The notes under the pieces are model-generated. The model was not told the DNA's origin. It did no database searches and saw only the letters and a list, made by a program, of their open reading frames with translations. From contig CAVGOA010000033.1 in the NCBI GenBank assembly GCA_963630635.1, positions 1 to 23,189 on the forward strand: DNA of 23,189 nucleotides, in the 5' to 3' direction. Below, piece after piece: positions 21,845 to 23,189 of the stretch. The position numbers were made by a program, and so were the translations under genes. Source of the stretch: Paratractidigestivibacter sp963630635. Its GTDB lineage: Bacteria; Actinomycetota; Coriobacteriia; Coriobacteriales; Atopobiaceae. The first letter of the stretch is position 1. The number at the start of each line of letters is the position of its first letter.

Positions 21845-23085
21845 CCGTACCCGCGCAGAACAAGCTGGCTCCGCAGCTCACGGGCACCTTGAGCCCGCGC
21901 GCCCAAGAGCTGGTCAAACACAACGTGACAAGTGCCAAGCTCAGCCCCTTTGCCTGCGCCGACGCCTCGTCGATTCGTCGCGCCCCGTCAGAGCGCGACC
22001 GCGACACCGCTATGCGCCCCTCATTCTTACGTGACGCCGAGAAGATCTTGCACCTGCCCGCCTACAACCGTCTGGCCGGCAAGACGCAGGTCTTCTCTTT
22101 TAGGGCAAACGACGGTCTGTGCCGCCGCGGCCTTCATGTGCAGCTGGTTGCCCGCGTGGCCCGCGACATCGGTCGCGCCCTGGGCCTCAATACCGACCTA
22201 ATCGAGGCGATCGCGCTGGGTCACGACATTGGGCACACGCCCTTTGGGCACGCCGGCGAGCACTTCTTAAACGACGTCTACCACTCCCGCTGCGGCCGCT
22301 GGTTCTACCACAACGTGCAGTCGGTGCGTGTCGTCGACGTCTTGGGCGGCCGCAATGTATCGCTGCAGACCTTAGACGGAATCCTTTGTCACAACGGCGA
22401 GTTCGAGCAGCAGTCCTTCGAGACAAGCGGTTTGGCCGAGTTCGACACCTTTGACCGCGTGGTGGCCTCGTGTTGGCAAAACGGGGACGACGCCATTGGC
22501 CGCCTTCGCCCCATGACACTCGAGGGCTGCGTCGTGCGCATCTCGGACATCATCGCCTACGTGGGCAAAGACCGCCAAGACGCCATCCGCGCCGGCCTTT
22601 TGGGCGAGGATTCCTTTGACGACGGCATGGGCGGCGGCTACAACGCCTGGGCCCTTTCTGCCTTTGTCGCCGACGTTGTCGAGAACAGCATTGGTAAGGA
22701 CCATATAGAGATGAGCGAGGCGGGCTTTTTGGAGCTTGCCCGTGCCAAGCGCGAGAACTACGCCAAGATCTACGGCTCGGCCGAGGTCAACGGCGATTTC
22801 TCGGGTGAGGTGGCCGACCTCTTCGAAGCTATATATATGCACGAGCTCGAGGCCCTGCAGGCAGGGGACGAGAACTCGGCGATCTTTGCCAACCACATCC
22901 TGCCCACACAGCGCCGCCTTTCCTTCTATGGTCAAGACTATGAGTGGGAAGACGACCCCGATCAAACCGTGGTTGATTTCATCAGCGCCATGACCGACGA
23001 CTACTTCATAGCCACGGCCGAGGCCCTGTTCCCCGGTTCTGCCCACTTCCCCAACCACGGCTACTTCGATTTCATCCACCCCTAG
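21841..23085 (+). CDS. dgt: dGTPase-like HD-domain triphosphohydrolase
   Basis: A 414-residue HD hydrolase of the deoxynucleotide triphosphohydrolase family, which removes the whole triphosphate from dNTPs. Metal ligands are His99 in RRGLHVQLVARVA, His128-Asp129 in LGHDIGHTPFGHAGE and Asp236 in RISDIIAYVGKD. The N-terminal RDAEKILHLPAYNRLAGKTQVF is the family nucleotide-site segment. It is shorter than the E. coli Dgt and closer to the type-2 dGTPase-like proteins. In many members the first ligand motif reads RxxHS; here it is RRGLHV. The ATG overlaps the stop of the SGNH gene (ATGA) with AAGGAGAAGG just before, so translation is coupled. Likely role is dNTP pool control. Substrate range is not predictable. 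Confidence 0.87.
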   Translation: MTVPAQNKLAPQLTGTLSPRAQELVKHNVTSAKLSPFACADASSIRRAPSERDRDTAMRPSFLRDAEKILHLPAYNRLAGKTQVFSFRANDGLCRRGLHVQLVARVARDIGRALGLNTDLIEAIALGHDIGHTPFGHAGEHFLNDVYHSRCGRWFYHNVQSVRVVDVLGGRNVSLQTLDGILCHNGEFEQQSFETSGLAEFDTFDRVVASCWQNGDDAIGRLRPMTLEGCVVRISDIIAYVGKDRQDAIRAGLLGEDSFDDGMGGGYNAWALSAFVADVVENSIGKDHIEMSEAGFLELARAKRENYAKIYGSAEVNGDFSGEVADLFEAIYMHELEALQAGDENSAIFANHILPTQRRLSFYGQDYEWEDDPDQTVVDFISAMTDDYFIATAEALFPGSAHFPNHGYFDFIHP

Positions 23086-23118
23086 TAAGTAGGCGATTTG
23101 GCGAGAAGCCCTATTGGT

Positions 23119-23158
23119 GGTTTGGGACAAGTTGTGTAGGAAATATGAATCCCAAACC
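23119..23158. repeat. Inverted repeat after the dGTPase-like gene
   Basis: GGTTTGGGA (23119-23127) and TCCCAAACC (23150-23158) are a perfect 9-bp inverted repeat with a 22-base loop. A GGCGAGAAG copy precedes it at 23100-23108. The words GGGAC, TTGT and GGAA inside it recur in the same order as in the 9588-9736 array, with insertions. No T tract follows. The window ends soon after, so it may be the first unit of another array. Confidence 0.55.
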
Positions 23159-23189
23159 GACCCTTGCGCCGGGCGGGGGAGGAGCGTAA

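Larger units (their letters stand above)
960..23108. repeat. Dispersed 9-mer CTTCTCGCC / GGCGAGAAG (15 exact copies)
   Basis: Exact CTTCTCGCC starts at 960, 7945, 8534, 9564, 12004, 13109, 13873, 16104, 16428, 21368 and 21687; the complement GGCGAGAAG starts at 1346, 9680, 11072 and 23100. Five copies extend to GGTCTTCTCGCC (9561, 12001, 13870, and complement at 9680 and 11072) and three to GTTCTTCTCGCC (7942, 8531, 21684). Eight of the fifteen lie between genes. At the composition of this window I would expect fewer than one copy by chance. Eleven of fifteen are in the plus orientation. Confidence 0.85.

Overview
The window is about 23 kb of high-GC DNA with dense genes, strong AGGAGG-like ribosome binding sites and tRNA genes that encode CCA. 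It also carries Tat-exported lipoproteins, an AgrC/AgrA-like two-component pair and an argCJBD cluster. Together these suggest a Coriobacteriia-type actinobacterium (Collinsella/Olsenella/Atopobium relatives). That placement is inference from style and gene content; no 16S or marker gene is present.

Layout. (1) 1-7862: a LytTR response regulator and an AgrC-like sensor kinase, followed by two paralogous family 3 glycoside hydrolases, each a Tat-exported lipoprotein. A near-identical 124-bp repeat lies before the regulator and again between the two hydrolases. A 21-bp-phased direct repeat with LytTR operator geometry lies in front of the first hydrolase. The simplest reading is a sensor system controlling surface glycan hydrolases. 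(2) 7992-11042: single genes for a nitroreductase, a DEDD-type 3'-5' exonuclease, a fructose-type PTS EIIA protein and a DJ-1/PfpI protein. (3) 11117-16121: argC, argJ, argB and argD, the acetylated part of arginine biosynthesis, behind a clear promoter with ArgR-like boxes. A 107-bp palindromic element separates argJ from argB. (4) 16175-16413: tRNA-Val(CAC) and tRNA-Ala(GGC) with promoter and terminator. (5) 16467-17802: a UMF1/Atg22-like MFS permease on the minus strand. (6) 17990-18955: a zinc-dependent phospholipase C-like protein. (7) 19107-23085: a tightly packed operon of metallophosphoesterase, HAD hydrolase, SGNH hydrolase and dGTPase-like HD hydrolase.

The most unusual material is non-coding. 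The 9-mer CTTCTCGCC (or its complement) occurs at least 15 times, often as GGTCTTCTCGCC or GTTCTTCTCGCC. It appears in nearly every intergenic gap and also inside genes, at a density resembling DNA-uptake or Chi-type signals. Separately, several gaps contain small arrays, each built from its own 10-14 base word repeated in both orientations: GTTCTCTGT, GGGACTTGTCGGAA and TTTGTACAAA. I know of no named element matching these words. They are the best candidates for something undescribed here.
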